Below are positions 7,377 to 16,281 of a stretch of 19,850 nucleotides of DNA, one piece after another. The DNA is from Kocuria sp. Lineage in GTDB: Bacteria; Actinomycetota; Actinomycetes; Actinomycetales; Micrococcaceae. Every line of letters starts with the position of its first letter. Position 1 is the stretch's first letter. The stretch is taken from assembly GCA_030454085.1 (NCBI GenBank), contig JAKDJD010000041.1, forward strand, positions 1 to 19,850, in the 5' to 3' direction. The notes below the pieces were generated by a model. The model had not been told where the DNA came from. It saw only the letters and a program-made list of their open reading frames with translations, and did not search any database. A program made the position numbers and the translations under genes.

Positions 7377-9011
7377 ATGCGATTTTCGCGCATTTCCACA
7401 TTCGCGAGCGTGGCGGCGATCTCCGTTCTCGCTCTCTCCGGTTGCGGGGGCGGCACCGCAGGCGGCGGAGAAACAGATTCTTCGGCGATCATCACCGCTG
7501 ACAGCGTCGAGCCCCAGAACCCCCTGGTCCCGACCAACACATCCGAAAATGGTGGCGGCGTCGTCGTCGGAAGCATCTTCAGCGGTCTGATCGTCTACGA
7601 CGAAGACGGGAAGCCGCAGAACGACCTGGCAGAGTCGATCGACTCCGACGACAACCAGAACTGGACCATCAAGATCAAGAAGGACAAGAAGTTCACCAAC
7701 GGCGAGCCGGTCACCGCTCAGAGCTTCGTGGACTCCTGGAACTACGGTGCCGCCGTCAAGAACGCACAATCCGGTGCGAACTTCTTCAGCCCGATCGAAG
7801 GATACGACGATGTGTCCAAGGAAGGGGCCGAAGAGGACAAGATGTCCGGGTTGCAGGTGGTGGACGACAACACCTTCACCGTCAAACTCAAGTCCCCGCA
7901 GTCCGACTTCAACCTCCGGCTCGGCTATTCGGCGTATGTGCCGATGCCCGAATCCGCTTTCAAGGACATGAAGGCCTTTGGCGAGAACCCGGTGGGGTAT
8001 GGGCCGTACAAGATGGCCAAGGAAGGTGCCTGGCAGCACAATACCCAGATCGACCTGGTCAAGAATGACGACTACGACGGCCCGCAAAAGGCCAAGAATG
8101 GTGGCGTCACCTTCAAGCTCTACCAGAACCCGGATACCGCGTATCAGGACCTTCTGGCGAACAACCTCGACGTCCTGCAACAGATCCCGACCTCGGCCTT
8201 GGGCAGTTACAAGGACGATCTGGGCGACCGCAGCCTGGACGAGCCGTACGCAGGAAACCAGACCATTGCGATTCCGTACTACCTCAAGAACTGGAGCGGC
8301 GAAGCCGGCAAGCTGCGTCGTCAGGCCCTGTCCATGGCTATCGACCGTGACGAGGTCATCAAGGTGATCCTGAACGGTACCCGGAAGCCGGCAACGGACA
8401 TGACGGCACCTGTGCTGGAAGGCCACAAGGACGACGTCAAGAACTCGGAGAACACCAAGTTCGACAAGGACAAGGCCAAAGAGCTCTGGGAGCAGGCCGA
8501 GAAGATCCAGCCCTATGACACGTCCGAGAAGTTCACCGTGGCCTACAACGCCGACGCCGGTGGCCACAAGAAATGGGTCGACGCCGTGACCAACCAGATC
8601 AAGAACAACCTGGGCATCGAGGCTGAAGGAAAGTCCTACTCGACCTTCAAGGAAGTCCGCACCGATGCGACCTCCGGCAAACTGACCGGTGCCGTCCGGT
8701 CCGGCTGGCTGGGCGACTACCCGTCGCTCTACAACTTCATGGAGCCCACGTACACGAAGGGCGCCAACTCGAACGACTCCAAGTATGACAACCCGGAGTT
8801 CGAGAAGAAGCTGAACGAAGGCCTCCAGGCGAAGGACAAGGACGCGGCGAACAAGGCATTCCAGGAAGCAGATTCGATGCTCCTCGAGGACCTTCCCGCG
8901 ATTCCGTTGTGGTACCAGCAGGCCAACATCGGTTGGTCGGAGAGCGTTTCGAACGTCAAGGCGTCCTGGAACGGCACTCCGATGTACTTCGACGTGGAGA
9001 AGTCCTCGTGA
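7377..9011 (+). CDS. Peptide ABC transporter substrate-binding lipoprotein (SBP_bac_5, OppA/DppA type)
   Basis: Extracytoplasmic receptor that captures peptides and hands them to the permeases encoded downstream; 544 residues, normal for cluster C binding proteins. Residues 1-22 form a lipoprotein signal peptide ending in the lipobox LSGC, with C23 as the lipidated cysteine, followed by a Gly/Ser/Thr-rich linker. The mature part shows family features such as QNDLAESI, a SFVDSWNYG segment, and PVGYGPYKM near residues 200-215, where GTGPYKL is more usual. The start is fixed by AGGAGG at 7367-7372, 4 nt upstream, and by the signal peptide. It is the first gene of the importer operon, separated from the first permease by 152 nt that include a hairpin. 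Peptides are the expected ligand; this fold also binds nickel or sugars in some relatives, so specificity is inferred. Confidence 0.93.
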   Translation: MRFSRISTFASVAAISVLALSGCGGGTAGGGETDSSAIITADSVEPQNPLVPTNTSENGGGVVVGSIFSGLIVYDEDGKPQNDLAESIDSDDNQNWTIKIKKDKKFTNGEPVTAQSFVDSWNYGAAVKNAQSGANFFSPIEGYDDVSKEGAEEDKMSGLQVVDDNTFTVKLKSPQSDFNLRLGYSAYVPMPESAFKDMKAFGENPVGYGPYKMAKEGAWQHNTQIDLVKNDDYDGPQKAKNGGVTFKLYQNPDTAYQDLLANNLDVLQQIPTSALGSYKDDLGDRSLDEPYAGNQTIAIPYYLKNWSGEAGKLRRQALSMAIDRDEVIKVILNGTRKPATDMTAPVLEGHKDDVKNSENTKFDKDKAKELWEQAEKIQPYDTSEKFTVAYNADAGGHKKWVDAVTNQIKNNLGIEAEGKSYSTFKEVRTDATSGKLTGAVRSGWLGDYPSLYNFMEPTYTKGANSNDSKYDNPEFEKKLNEGLQAKDKDAANKAFQEADSMLLEDLPAIPLWYQQANIGWSESVSNVKASWNGTPMYFDVEKSS

Positions 9012-9040
9012 CCCTGCCGGAAACGGCCTGACAAAACAGC

Positions 9041-9071
9041 AGATGGAGGGTCGCCCGGCGGCCCTCCATCT
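9041..9071 (+). terminator. Hairpin between binding-protein and permease genes (likely attenuator)
   Basis: AGATGGAGGG (9041-9050) pairs exactly with CCCTCCATCT (9062-9071). Three further inner pairs (T-G, C-G, G-C) leave a 5-nt loop and a 13-bp stem. It begins 30 nt after the binding-protein stop codon and is followed by pyrimidine-rich CCTCTTCCCCTC. A partial terminator or mRNA-stabilising hairpin here would raise binding-protein output over the membrane components, a known arrangement in binding-protein-dependent importers. Confidence 0.65.
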
Positions 9072-9097
9072 CCTCTTCCCCTCAGAGGCAGATATCT

Positions 9098-9160
9098 ATG
9101 ACAATCAAAGCAACCACAGGGCGGCCATGCGCCGACGTGACAGGGAAGGGGACGATCTGA
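9098..9160 (+). CDS. Possible 20-residue small ORF upstream of the first permease
   Basis: An ATG with AGAGG 9 nt upstream opens a 20-codon frame (MTIKATTGRP...) ending in TGA, three nucleotides before the permease ATG and in the same frame as it. It could be a translated leader that couples ribosomes to the permease start, because the permease's own Shine-Dalgarno (AAGGGG, 12 nt away) is poorly spaced. The peptide matches nothing I recognise. Chance is a real alternative. Confidence 0.2.
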   Translation: MTIKATTGRPCADVTGKGTI

Positions 9161-9163
9161 CCC

Positions 9164-10090
9164 ATGTTGTGGTACCTCTTCAAGCGAATCCTCCAACTCA
9201 TTCCCGTATTCCTGGGGGCAACCCTCCTGGTGTACTTCCTCGTCTTCATGCTCCCGGGAGACCCCCTGGCTGCCCTCTGCGGCGAGAAGGGCTGCACCCC
9301 CGGCGTCGCGGCGGCGCTGACCGAGAAATACCATCTCGACGATCCGTTCCTGGTCCAGTACGTGAACTACCTGGGCGGCCTCTTCGCCGGTGACCTGGGA
9401 GTCAACTTCTCCGGACGAGAAATCGGATCGATCCTCGAGAACGCCTTCCCCGTGACCGCGCGGCTGGCCATCGAAGCCCTCGTCTTCGAGGGAATTTTCG
9501 GTGTCGTCTTCGGCCTCTACGCCGGGCTCAAAAAGGGCAAGCTCTTCGACTCGACCGTTCTGGTCATTTCCCTCATCGTCATCGCTATCCCGATCTTCGT
9601 CCTGGCCTTCATGCTCCAGTTCTTCGTGGGCGTGCGGCTCGGAATCGCCAAGCCCACAGTCTCCGGAGCCGCCGGCTGGGGAGAACTGATTCTGCCTGCC
9701 GTGGTGCTCGGTCTGGTGTCCTTCGCCTACGTCCTGCGCCTGACCAGAACGTCGGTCGCGGAGAACGCGAACGCCGACTACGTGCGTACCGCAACGGCCA
9801 AGGGCCTGACACGCGGACGAGTGATCCGCGTGCACATTCTTCGCAATTCCATGATCCCGGTCGCGACGTTCCTCGGCGCGGACCTCGGGGCACTGATGGG
9901 CGGCGCCGTGGTCACGGAAGGCATCTTCAACGTGCCCGGAATCGGCTCACAGCTCTACAAGGCCCTGACCCTGGGCGACGCGCCGACCGTGGTCTCCATC
10001 GTGTCGATCATGGTCCTGATCTTCTGCGTGGCCAACCTCCTGGTTGATTTGCTCTACGCCTGGCTCGATCCGAGGATCCGCTATGCATAA
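9164..10090 (+). CDS. Peptide ABC transporter permease, DppB/OppB type
   Basis: One of the two membrane subunits forming the translocation channel; 308 residues, the usual length. An N-terminal helix (about 10-30) ends in MLPGDP, the family mark. Then comes an external loop with FAGDLGVNFSG (74-84), and five more hydrophobic segments follow. The cytosolic EAA-type loop that contacts the ATPase is ADYVRTATAKGL...ILRNSMIPV (204-233). FNVPGIGSQL (255-264) precedes the last helix. The external loop carries two cysteines (C39, C44) that might form a disulfide. An in-frame stop immediately upstream makes the ATG at 9164 the first possible start. The stop overlaps the next permease by 8 nt, indicating translational coupling. 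Confidence 0.93.
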   Translation: MLWYLFKRILQLIPVFLGATLLVYFLVFMLPGDPLAALCGEKGCTPGVAAALTEKYHLDDPFLVQYVNYLGGLFAGDLGVNFSGREIGSILENAFPVTARLAIEALVFEGIFGVVFGLYAGLKKGKLFDSTVLVISLIVIAIPIFVLAFMLQFFVGVRLGIAKPTVSGAAGWGELILPAVVLGLVSFAYVLRLTRTSVAENANADYVRTATAKGLTRGRVIRVHILRNSMIPVATFLGADLGALMGGAVVTEGIFNVPGIGSQLYKALTLGDAPTVVSIVSIMVLIFCVANLLVDLLYAWLDPRIRYA

Positions 10091-11159
10091 ATACGAAAAC
10101 TCTGACACCGCGCCCTCCCAGAACGAGGGCATGACCGAATCGACGCGCGAGCGACTCCAGCCCGAGGCCGCCGAGCATGCCGTCGCGGGAAACCAAAAGG
10201 ACCTGACGGGCTCCGCGCTCGCCGTCGAACACTACATCGCCGATATCGACGAGACCCCCGTCGCTGCGACGGACTCGACCGTTACCGATGAAGCGCCTCT
10301 CAGCCTCTGGCGGGATGCCTGGCGGCAGTTGAGGACCAAGCCGACGTTCATCATTTCGGTTCTGCTGATCGTCCTGGCGGTTGCCATCGCGTTCTTCCCG
10401 CAGCTGTTCTGGAGCGAGGACCCCTCGAGCGCCGAGTGTCTTCTCCAGAATTCCAACGGCAAGGCGTCCTCGGGCCACATCATGGGGTTCACGGCCCAGG
10501 GGTGCGACGTGTTTTCGCGCGTCATCGCCGGAACCAGGGCTTCGCTGACTGTGGGGCTCTTCGCGACGCTGGGCGTCGTCGTCATCGGCGGAATCATCGG
10601 CGCGATCGCTGGTTATTTCGGTGGCTGGGTCGACGCCGTCCTGGCCCGCCTGGGCGACATCTTCTTCGCTCTGCCCCTCATCCTCGGTGCGCTGGTCATC
10701 ATGCAGCTCCCGGCATTCCGGGAGAACCGCGGTGTGTGGACGCTCGTTGCCATCCTGGTGCTACTGGGATGGCCCCAGGTCGCTCGCATCATGCGTGGCG
10801 CCGTGGTGGAGGTCCGCAACGCCGACTACGTGACGAGCGCCCGATCCCTGGGAGTCTCCTCCTTCAACGTACTGCTGAGGCACATCATCCCCAACGCCAT
10901 GGCGCCGGTCATCGTGATCGCGACCATCTCCCTGGGTACATTCATCGTCGCGGAGTCGACGCTGTCCTACCTGGGCATTGGCCTGCCACCGGAAGTCATG
11001 AGCTGGGGAAATGACATCTCGGACGGTAAGGATGCCTTCCGCTCCAACCCGATGCCCGTGTTCTGGCCGGGCCTGGCCCTGTCCCTGACGGTTCTGAGCT
11101 TCATCATGCTGGGCGATGCCTTGCGCGATGCTCTCGACCCCAAGTCCCGGAAGAAGTGA
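10083..11159 (+). CDS. Peptide ABC transporter permease, DppC/OppC type
   Basis: Partner of the preceding permease; 358 residues with about six membrane segments, the first at 88-108. The EAA loop NADYVTSARSLGVSS...HIIPNAMAP (247-275) contacts the ATPase. ESTLSYLGIGLPPEVMSWG (291-309) is typical of the DppC side of the family. The start at 10083 overlaps the upstream stop by 8 nt and has GAGGA 6 nt before it. An internal ATG at 10131 (MTESTRERLQ) is a less likely alternative. The cytosolic N-terminus before the first helix is about 85 residues, longer than in enteric DppC, acidic and probably disordered. The ATPase gene follows after 3 nt. Confidence 0.93.
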   Translation: MHKYENSDTAPSQNEGMTESTRERLQPEAAEHAVAGNQKDLTGSALAVEHYIADIDETPVAATDSTVTDEAPLSLWRDAWRQLRTKPTFIISVLLIVLAVAIAFFPQLFWSEDPSSAECLLQNSNGKASSGHIMGFTAQGCDVFSRVIAGTRASLTVGLFATLGVVVIGGIIGAIAGYFGGWVDAVLARLGDIFFALPLILGALVIMQLPAFRENRGVWTLVAILVLLGWPQVARIMRGAVVEVRNADYVTSARSLGVSSFNVLLRHIIPNAMAPVIVIATISLGTFIVAESTLSYLGIGLPPEVMSWGNDISDGKDAFRSNPMPVFWPGLALSLTVLSFIMLGDALRDALDPKSRKK

Positions 11160-11162
11160 CCC

Positions 11163-12851
11163 ATGACCGAACAAACATCACAACCACTCCTGGACATCAA
11201 GAACCTAGGAATCACGTTTTCCACCAGCACGGGCGACGTCGAGGCCGTCAAGGAATCGAGTTTTTCGGTGATGCCCGGTGAAACCGTGGCGATCGTCGGG
11301 GAATCCGGTTCGGGCAAATCGACCTCGGCCCTGGCCGCCATCGGGCTCCTGCCCAGCAACGGCAGGATCTCCGGCGGACAGATTTTCTTCGACGGCAAGG
11401 ACATCACCCACATCGACGAATCGGAGAAGATCAAACTCCGCGGAAACCAGATCGGCATGGTTCCACAGGATCCCATGTCCAATCTGAACCCCGTGTGGAA
11501 GATCGGATTCCAGGTCAAGGAGACCCTCAAGGCCAACGGTCTTCCTTCGTCGGACAAGGATGTCAGTCGCGTCCTCGAACAGGCCGGACTTCCGGACGCC
11601 GATCGTCGCGCACGCCAGTACCCGCACGAATTCTCGGGCGGGATGCGACAGCGTGCCCTCATCGCCATCGGGCTTTCCTGCCAGCCGCGCCTGCTCATCG
11701 CCGACGAGCCGACGTCCGCGCTGGACGTGACGGTGCAACGAACGATTCTCGACCACTTGGAGGGGATGACCCAGGACCTGGGGACGGCGGTTCTGCTGAT
11801 TACGCACGATCTCGGGCTGGCCGCGGAGCGCGCACGCAAGGTCGTGGTCATGTACAAAGGGCGGGTCGTCGAAGCGGGACCGGCGCTGGACCTGTTGCAG
11901 AATCCTCAGCATCCGTACACCAAGAAGCTCGTGGATTCGGCACCGTCTCTGGCCTCCCGCCGCATTCAGGTGGCGAGGGAGACGGGACAGGAGACCGACG
12001 AACTGCTCGCCGAGCGACCGAAAACAGAAATCCAGGCCTCGCTGCAACAAGATTTCGTCCAGATCGAAAACCTGTCGAAGGTGTTCAAACTCAGAGGCGC
12101 CTGGGGCAAGTCCGAACAGTTCACCGCGGTCGACGACGTCTCGTTCACGATCCCGCGCGGGACGACGACGGCGGTGGTCGGCGAATCCGGCTCCGGCAAG
12201 TCCACCATCGCGCGGATGCTCTTGGGGCTCGAATCGATCACTCGGGGCCGCATTTCCTTCGACGGCAGGGATATCGCCGGGCTCAGGGGCCGGGAGATGT
12301 TCAAGTTCAGACGACGTGTTCAGCCGATTTTCCAGGACCCCTACGGCTCGCTGGATCCGATGTACAACATCTTCCGGACGATCGAAGAGCCCATGCGTGT
12401 CCACAAAGTCGGTTCGAAGGCGGAACGCGAGAAGAAGGTCAAGAGCCTGCTCGACCAGGTGCAGCTCCCACAATCGATGATGGCTCGCTACCCCAACGAA
12501 CTCTCGGGGGGACAGCGTCAGCGAGTTGCGATCGCGCGGGCACTGGCCTTGAACCCTGACTTGGTGGTGTGCGACGAAGCCGTCTCGGCCTTGGACGTCC
12601 TCGTGCAGGCGCAGATCCTGAACCTTCTGGCCGAACTCCAATCCGAATTGGGCCTTACCTATCTGTTCATTACCCACGATTTGGCGGTCGTCCGCCAGAT
12701 CGCGGATCGGGTGTGCGTGATGGAGAAGGGCAAGATGGTCGAGACCGGATCCACCGATGCGGTGTTCGAGGACCCGCAGACCGATTACACCCAGAAGTTG
12801 CTCGCGGCCATCCCGGGTGCGGGACTCATGATCCCGCCCGAAGCCGCCTGA
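11163..12851 (+). CDS. Peptide ABC transporter ATPase, two fused nucleotide-binding domains (DppD-DppF type)
   Basis: Powers the importer on the cytosolic face. The 562 residues hold both ABC domains that enteric bacteria encode as separate DppD and DppF proteins. Domain 1: Walker A GESGSGKST (46-54), Q-loop Q102, signature FSGGMRQR (157-164), Walker B LLIADE (177-182), switch H215, then the C-terminal oligopeptide-transporter segment with PYTKKL (251-256). Domain 2: Walker A GESGSGKST (340-348), Q391, LSGGQRQR (447-454), Walker B LVVCDE (467-472), H505. Domain 2 reads DEAVSALD where domain 1 has the canonical DEPTSALD; both catalytic carboxylates are kept, so two active sites are expected. 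It starts 3 nt after the permease stop. Fused ATPases of this kind are frequent in Actinobacteria. Confidence 0.94.
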   Translation: MTEQTSQPLLDIKNLGITFSTSTGDVEAVKESSFSVMPGETVAIVGESGSGKSTSALAAIGLLPSNGRISGGQIFFDGKDITHIDESEKIKLRGNQIGMVPQDPMSNLNPVWKIGFQVKETLKANGLPSSDKDVSRVLEQAGLPDADRRARQYPHEFSGGMRQRALIAIGLSCQPRLLIADEPTSALDVTVQRTILDHLEGMTQDLGTAVLLITHDLGLAAERARKVVVMYKGRVVEAGPALDLLQNPQHPYTKKLVDSAPSLASRRIQVARETGQETDELLAERPKTEIQASLQQDFVQIENLSKVFKLRGAWGKSEQFTAVDDVSFTIPRGTTTAVVGESGSGKSTIARMLLGLESITRGRISFDGRDIAGLRGREMFKFRRRVQPIFQDPYGSLDPMYNIFRTIEEPMRVHKVGSKAEREKKVKSLLDQVQLPQSMMARYPNELSGGQRQRVAIARALALNPDLVVCDEAVSALDVLVQAQILNLLAELQSELGLTYLFITHDLAVVRQIADRVCVMEKGKMVETGSTDAVFEDPQTDYTQKLLAAIPGAGLMIPPEAA

Positions 12852-12871
12852 CACCAGGTCTGGAGTCGAGT

Positions 12872-12917
12872 CCGAGGCCCGGGCGCCCGCCACCACAGGT
12901 CGGGGCCCGGGCCTCGG
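12872..12917 (+). terminator. Hairpin terminator of the peptide importer operon
   Basis: CCGAGGCCCGGGC (12872-12884) pairs with GCCCGGGCCTCGG (12905-12917), a 13-bp perfect stem with a 20-nt loop, followed by CGTTTG. It begins 20 nt after the ATPase stop codon. Confidence 0.75.
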
Positions 12918-12933
12918 CGTTTGACGATGCGGC

Positions 12934-12939
12934 TATGAT
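12934..12939 (+). promoter_or_regulatory. Candidate -10 element of typA
   Basis: TATGAT is one base from consensus and lies 114 nt before the chosen typA start. A TTGACG at 12921-12926 is only 7 nt away, too close to act with it. The usual -35 position falls inside the upstream terminator stem and is not a match. A -10-driven promoter is plausible in Actinobacteria. Confidence 0.35.
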
Positions 12940-13047
12940 GGACATTGGCCCTAGAGGTCGCGCTAGATCGCGCCTGAAAATTATGCCGACGCTGTGGCAT
13001 CCCATGACGTCACCCCAGCCACTGACCAGCAAAGCGAGCCTTATCGT

Positions 13048-14964
13048 ATGACTGAAACTTCCAGCACCGCTACGCGCACCGACATCCGCAATGTCGCGAT
13101 CGTGGCCCACGTTGACCACGGCAAGACCACCATCGTGGACGCCATGCTCAAGCAGACCCACGCATTCTCTGACCATGCGGACGTCGAAGATCGTGTGATG
13201 GACTCCGGTGATCTGGAACGCGAGAAGGGCATCACGATTCTCGCGAAGAACACCACCGTGGAGTACTCGGGTCAGCATTCGAACGGCGAGACGGTCACGA
13301 TCAACGTCATCGATACCCCGGGCCACGCCGACTTCGGTGGCGAGGTCGAGCGCGGCCTGTCGATGGTCGACGGCGTCGTGCTCCTCGTCGACGCGTCAGA
13401 GGGCCCGTTGCCGCAGACGCGTTTCGTGCTCCGCAAGGCACTCGCGGCGAAGCTTCCGGTCATCCTGGTCGTGAACAAGGTCGACCGTCCGGACGCCCGC
13501 ATCGAGGAAGTCGTTTCCGAGACCATGGACCTGCTCCTGGGCTTGGCCTCCGACCTTGCGGACGAGGTCCCCGACCTGGATCTCGACGCTGTTCTCGACG
13601 TCCCCGTGGTCTACGCCTCCGGCAAGGCGGGTCGTGCCTCGACCGATCAGCCCGCCGATGGTGAGATTCCGGACAATGAGGACCTCGAACCCCTGTTCAA
13701 GACGATCATGGATCACGTCCCGGCTCCGACGTACAACCCTGAAGGCGTCCTGCAGGCCCACGTGACGAACCTGGACTCCTCGCCCTTCCTGGGGCGTCTT
13801 GCTCTGTTGCGCGTTTTCAACGGAACCCTCAGGAAGGGGCAGACCGTAGCCTGGGCGCGCCAGGACGGCCAGCTCAAGAACGTCCGTATCTCGGAGTTGC
13901 TCAAGACCAAGGCCCTCGACCGTGTGCCGGCCGAAGAAGCAGGCCCCGGCGACATCGTCGCGGTCGCGGGCATCGAGGACATCACCATCGGTGAGACCCT
14001 GACCGACGCCGAGAACCCGGATCCGTTGCCTCTGATCACGGTCGATGAGCCCGCAATCTCGATGACCATCGGCATCAACACCTCGCCGATGGCGGGTCGT
14101 GTGAAAGGCGCCAAGGTCACCGCGCGCCAGGTCAAGGACCGCCTCGACAAGGAGCTCATCGGCAACGTGTCGATCCGCGTCCTCCCGACGCAGCGTCCCG
14201 ACGCCTGGGAAGTCCAGGGCCGTGGTGAGCTCGCGCTGGCCATCTTGGTCGAGCAGATGCGCCGTGAAGGCTTCGAACTGACCGCGGGCAAGCCGCAGGT
14301 CGTCACCAAGATTGTCGACGGCAAGGTCCACGAGCCCATCGAATACATGACGATCGATGTTCCGGACGAATACATGGGCGCGGTGACTCAGCTCATGGCG
14401 GCCCGCAAGGGCCGTATGGAAACCATGACCAACAACGGCACCGGCTGGGTCCGCATGGAATTCCGAGTTCCGGCTCGCGGGCTGATCGGGTTCCGCACGC
14501 AGTTCCTGACCGAAACCCGTGGCGCGGGCATCTCGAACTCGTACGCCGACGGTTTCGAACCGTGGGCGGGCGACATCGAGTACCGCACGAACGGATCGTT
14601 GATCGCGGACCGCGCGGGCGTGGTGACCCCCTACGCGATGATGAACCTTCAGGAACGCGGCACGTTCTTCGTCGAGCCGACCTCCGAGGTGTACGAAGGC
14701 ATGATCGTGGGCGAGAACTCACGCGCCGACGACATGGAGGTCAACATCACGAAGGAGAAGAAGCTGACCAACATGCGTTCGGCCAGCGCGGAGAGCTTCG
14801 AGAACCTGACGCCTCCGCGGAAGCTCACGCTGGAGGAATGCCTCGAATTCGCCCGCGAGGACGAATGCGTCGAGATCACGCCCGAGGCGATCCGCATCCG
14901 CAAGGTCATCCTGGACGCCCACGAGCGCGTGCGTGCGTTCCGAGCACGCAACCGCGCCAACTAG
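13048..14964 (+). CDS. typA: Translational GTPase TypA/BipA
   Basis: Ribosome-binding GTPase related to EF-G and LepA, linked in other bacteria to stress adaptation and 50S assembly. The product is 638 residues. GTPase motifs: G1 AHVDHGKTT (20-28), G2 EREKGIT (57-63), G3 DTPGHADF, G4 NKVDR, G5 SGKAG. The translation-factor barrel follows ([19 protein letters not shown] onward), then EF-G-like domains ([31 protein letters not shown]) and the TypA-specific C-terminal region containing [17 protein letters not shown]. The ATG at 13048 is preferred because family proteins begin shortly before [17 protein letters not shown] at 12994 would add 18 unconserved residues. No strong Shine-Dalgarno is visible before 13048, an odd point. 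The gene is followed after 30 nt by mshB. Confidence 0.96.
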   Translation: MTETSSTATRTDIRNVAIVAHVDHGKTTIVDAMLKQTHAFSDHADVEDRVMDSGDLEREKGITILAKNTTVEYSGQHSNGETVTINVIDTPGHADFGGEVERGLSMVDGVVLLVDASEGPLPQTRFVLRKALAAKLPVILVVNKVDRPDARIEEVVSETMDLLLGLASDLADEVPDLDLDAVLDVPVVYASGKAGRASTDQPADGEIPDNEDLEPLFKTIMDHVPAPTYNPEGVLQAHVTNLDSSPFLGRLALLRVFNGTLRKGQTVAWARQDGQLKNVRISELLKTKALDRVPAEEAGPGDIVAVAGIEDITIGETLTDAENPDPLPLITVDEPAISMTIGINTSPMAGRVKGAKVTARQVKDRLDKELIGNVSIRVLPTQRPDAWEVQGRGELALAILVEQMRREGFELTAGKPQVVTKIVDGKVHEPIEYMTIDVPDEYMGAVTQLMAARKGRMETMTNNGTGWVRMEFRVPARGLIGFRTQFLTETRGAGISNSYADGFEPWAGDIEYRTNGSLIADRAGVVTPYAMMNLQERGTFFVEPTSEVYEGMIVGENSRADDMEVNITKEKKLTNMRSASAESFENLTPPRKLTLEECLEFAREDECVEITPEAIRIRKVILDAHERVRAFRARNRAN

Positions 14965-14994
14965 ATCGAGGTACCGGACAGCACGCCTTCACCG

Positions 14995-16281
14995 ATGACA
15001 ACTCCCTCAACGCACGGTTCCCACCCCGAGCCGTTCTACCCCGAACAAGCCGAGTACACCGCGCCGGACGCGCTGGCGTCGCTCCTGCCGGAGTCCATGG
15101 ACCCGCGGCACGTGACGATGCTGTTCATCCACGCGCACCCTGACGACGAATCCACGTCGACGGGCGCGACGATGAGCCATTACGCCCGGGCAGGGGCCGC
15201 GGTGGACTTGCTGACGATGTCTCGCGGCGAGATGGGGGAGGTCATCGGTGAACGGCATGCCGACCTGGACATCCGGAAGCGTCCGGACGACGATTCCGGG
15301 GACGCCCTGGGGGCGCTCCGCGAAACCGAATTGGAAGCGGCCTGCCGCGAACTCGGTGTTCGCAACCACTGGTTCGCCGAACGGCGGCGCGGCCCCGGAT
15401 TCTTCCGGGATTCCGGTATGTCCTGGGGGAGGCACGGGAGGGCGACGTCGGCCGCGAATGCGGCATCCGACTGCCTGACGCGGGCGCCGCTGAAGGAATC
15501 GGCGGCAGCCATTGCCCGGGTGATCGAAAAGGTCCGGCCCGACGTCGTCGTGAGTTACGACGTCGATGGCGGGTACGGTCACCCCGACCACCGGCGGACC
15601 CACGAGGCGACCATGAAGGCCCTCGGGATGCTCTCCCGCAAGGCCCAGCCGTTGCTGGTCTGGGGCGTCGAGGGAGAAGCCGATCCGGACGACGACCGTC
15701 GGCAAGCGGTCGTCGAGGGCGATGCGGCCACCAAGAAGACCGCGATGGCCGCCCACGAGACCCAGGTCGAAGTGGGCGAGGGCATGAGCTTCCACTACTC
15801 GAACAACATCGAGCAGAACATCAGTGCGGCGGAGTCCTACCGGCTCCTCGCCGAATCGATCGACGTGTCCCAGGAGGACCCCGATGACGTGGCCGCCGGG
15901 CCGGTCAATTCCGTGATCGCGGGTGCCGGCGTCGGGCTGGTGGTCGGATTCATCGGGACCATGTTCCATGCCTCGATCAGCTATTTCTCCGGCTGGTACC
16001 TGCCCTGGGGCCTGGGTCTGGCCTTATTGCTGGTTTTGAGCGGGACCCTCTGGATTTCCCACTACACCCGTCGATCGTGGGCCACGGTTCTGCCCGGGCT
16101 CGTCGCTTTCATCGAGATCGGGTTCTTCGTCTACGCACGCTCCGACTCGTTGCTGGTGATCCCGAATCCGAAGGTCCCGATCGGGCAGGTCGGGATCGCC
16201 TGGATATTGGGGATCCTGGTCATGACCATGATCGGGCAGTGGATTTCCAACAGGACGATCCTGAAGTCGCGAGACGCTTAA
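14995..16281 (+). CDS. mshB: Mycothiol deacetylase MshB with a C-terminal membrane domain
   Basis: Removes the acetyl group from GlcNAc-inositol, the second committed stage of mycothiol synthesis. Residues 40-290 are a zinc-dependent PIG-L deacetylase domain: HAHPDDES (H48, D50, D51) and GGYGHPDH (H196, D198, H199) match the Mycobacterium tuberculosis MshB zinc and catalytic residues H13, D15, D16, H144, D146, H147. GEVIGERHADL and RDSGM favour MshB over the paralogous conjugate amidase Mca. After about 300, four hydrophobic segments follow (roughly 303-325, 335-354, 363-381, 396-416), so the enzyme is probably membrane-anchored. In many relatives such a membrane protein is a separate small gene beside mshB. 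The start is uncertain: 14995 has no good Shine-Dalgarno, and ATGs at 15097 or 15118 would remove a poorly conserved N-terminal extension. Confidence 0.88.
   Translation: MTTPSTHGSHPEPFYPEQAEYTAPDALASLLPESMDPRHVTMLFIHAHPDDESTSTGATMSHYARAGAAVDLLTMSRGEMGEVIGERHADLDIRKRPDDDSGDALGALRETELEAACRELGVRNHWFAERRRGPGFFRDSGMSWGRHGRATSAANAASDCLTRAPLKESAAAIARVIEKVRPDVVVSYDVDGGYGHPDHRRTHEATMKALGMLSRKAQPLLVWGVEGEADPDDDRRQAVVEGDAATKKTAMAAHETQVEVGEGMSFHYSNNIEQNISAAESYRLLAESIDVSQEDPDDVAAGPVNSVIAGAGVGLVVGFIGTMFHASISYFSGWYLPWGLGLALLLVLSGTLWISHYTRRSWATVLPGLVAFIEIGFFVYARSDSLLVIPNPKVPIGQVGIAWILGILVMTMIGQWISNRTILKSRDA

Noticed and set aside
11205..12896. A 563-codon open frame on the minus strand opposite the fused ABC ATPase
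   Set aside because: Shadow frame produced by high GC; no family motif, and the plus-strand gene has all ATPase motifs.
12921..12939. TTGACG followed by TATGAT as a complete typA promoter
   Set aside because: The spacer is only 7 nt, incompatible with sigma-70-type recognition of both elements; only the -10 was kept as a candidate.
13005..13012. TGACGTCA, a CRE-like 8-nt palindrome in the typA leader
   Set aside because: Short enough to occur by chance, and the eukaryotic CRE has no meaning here.
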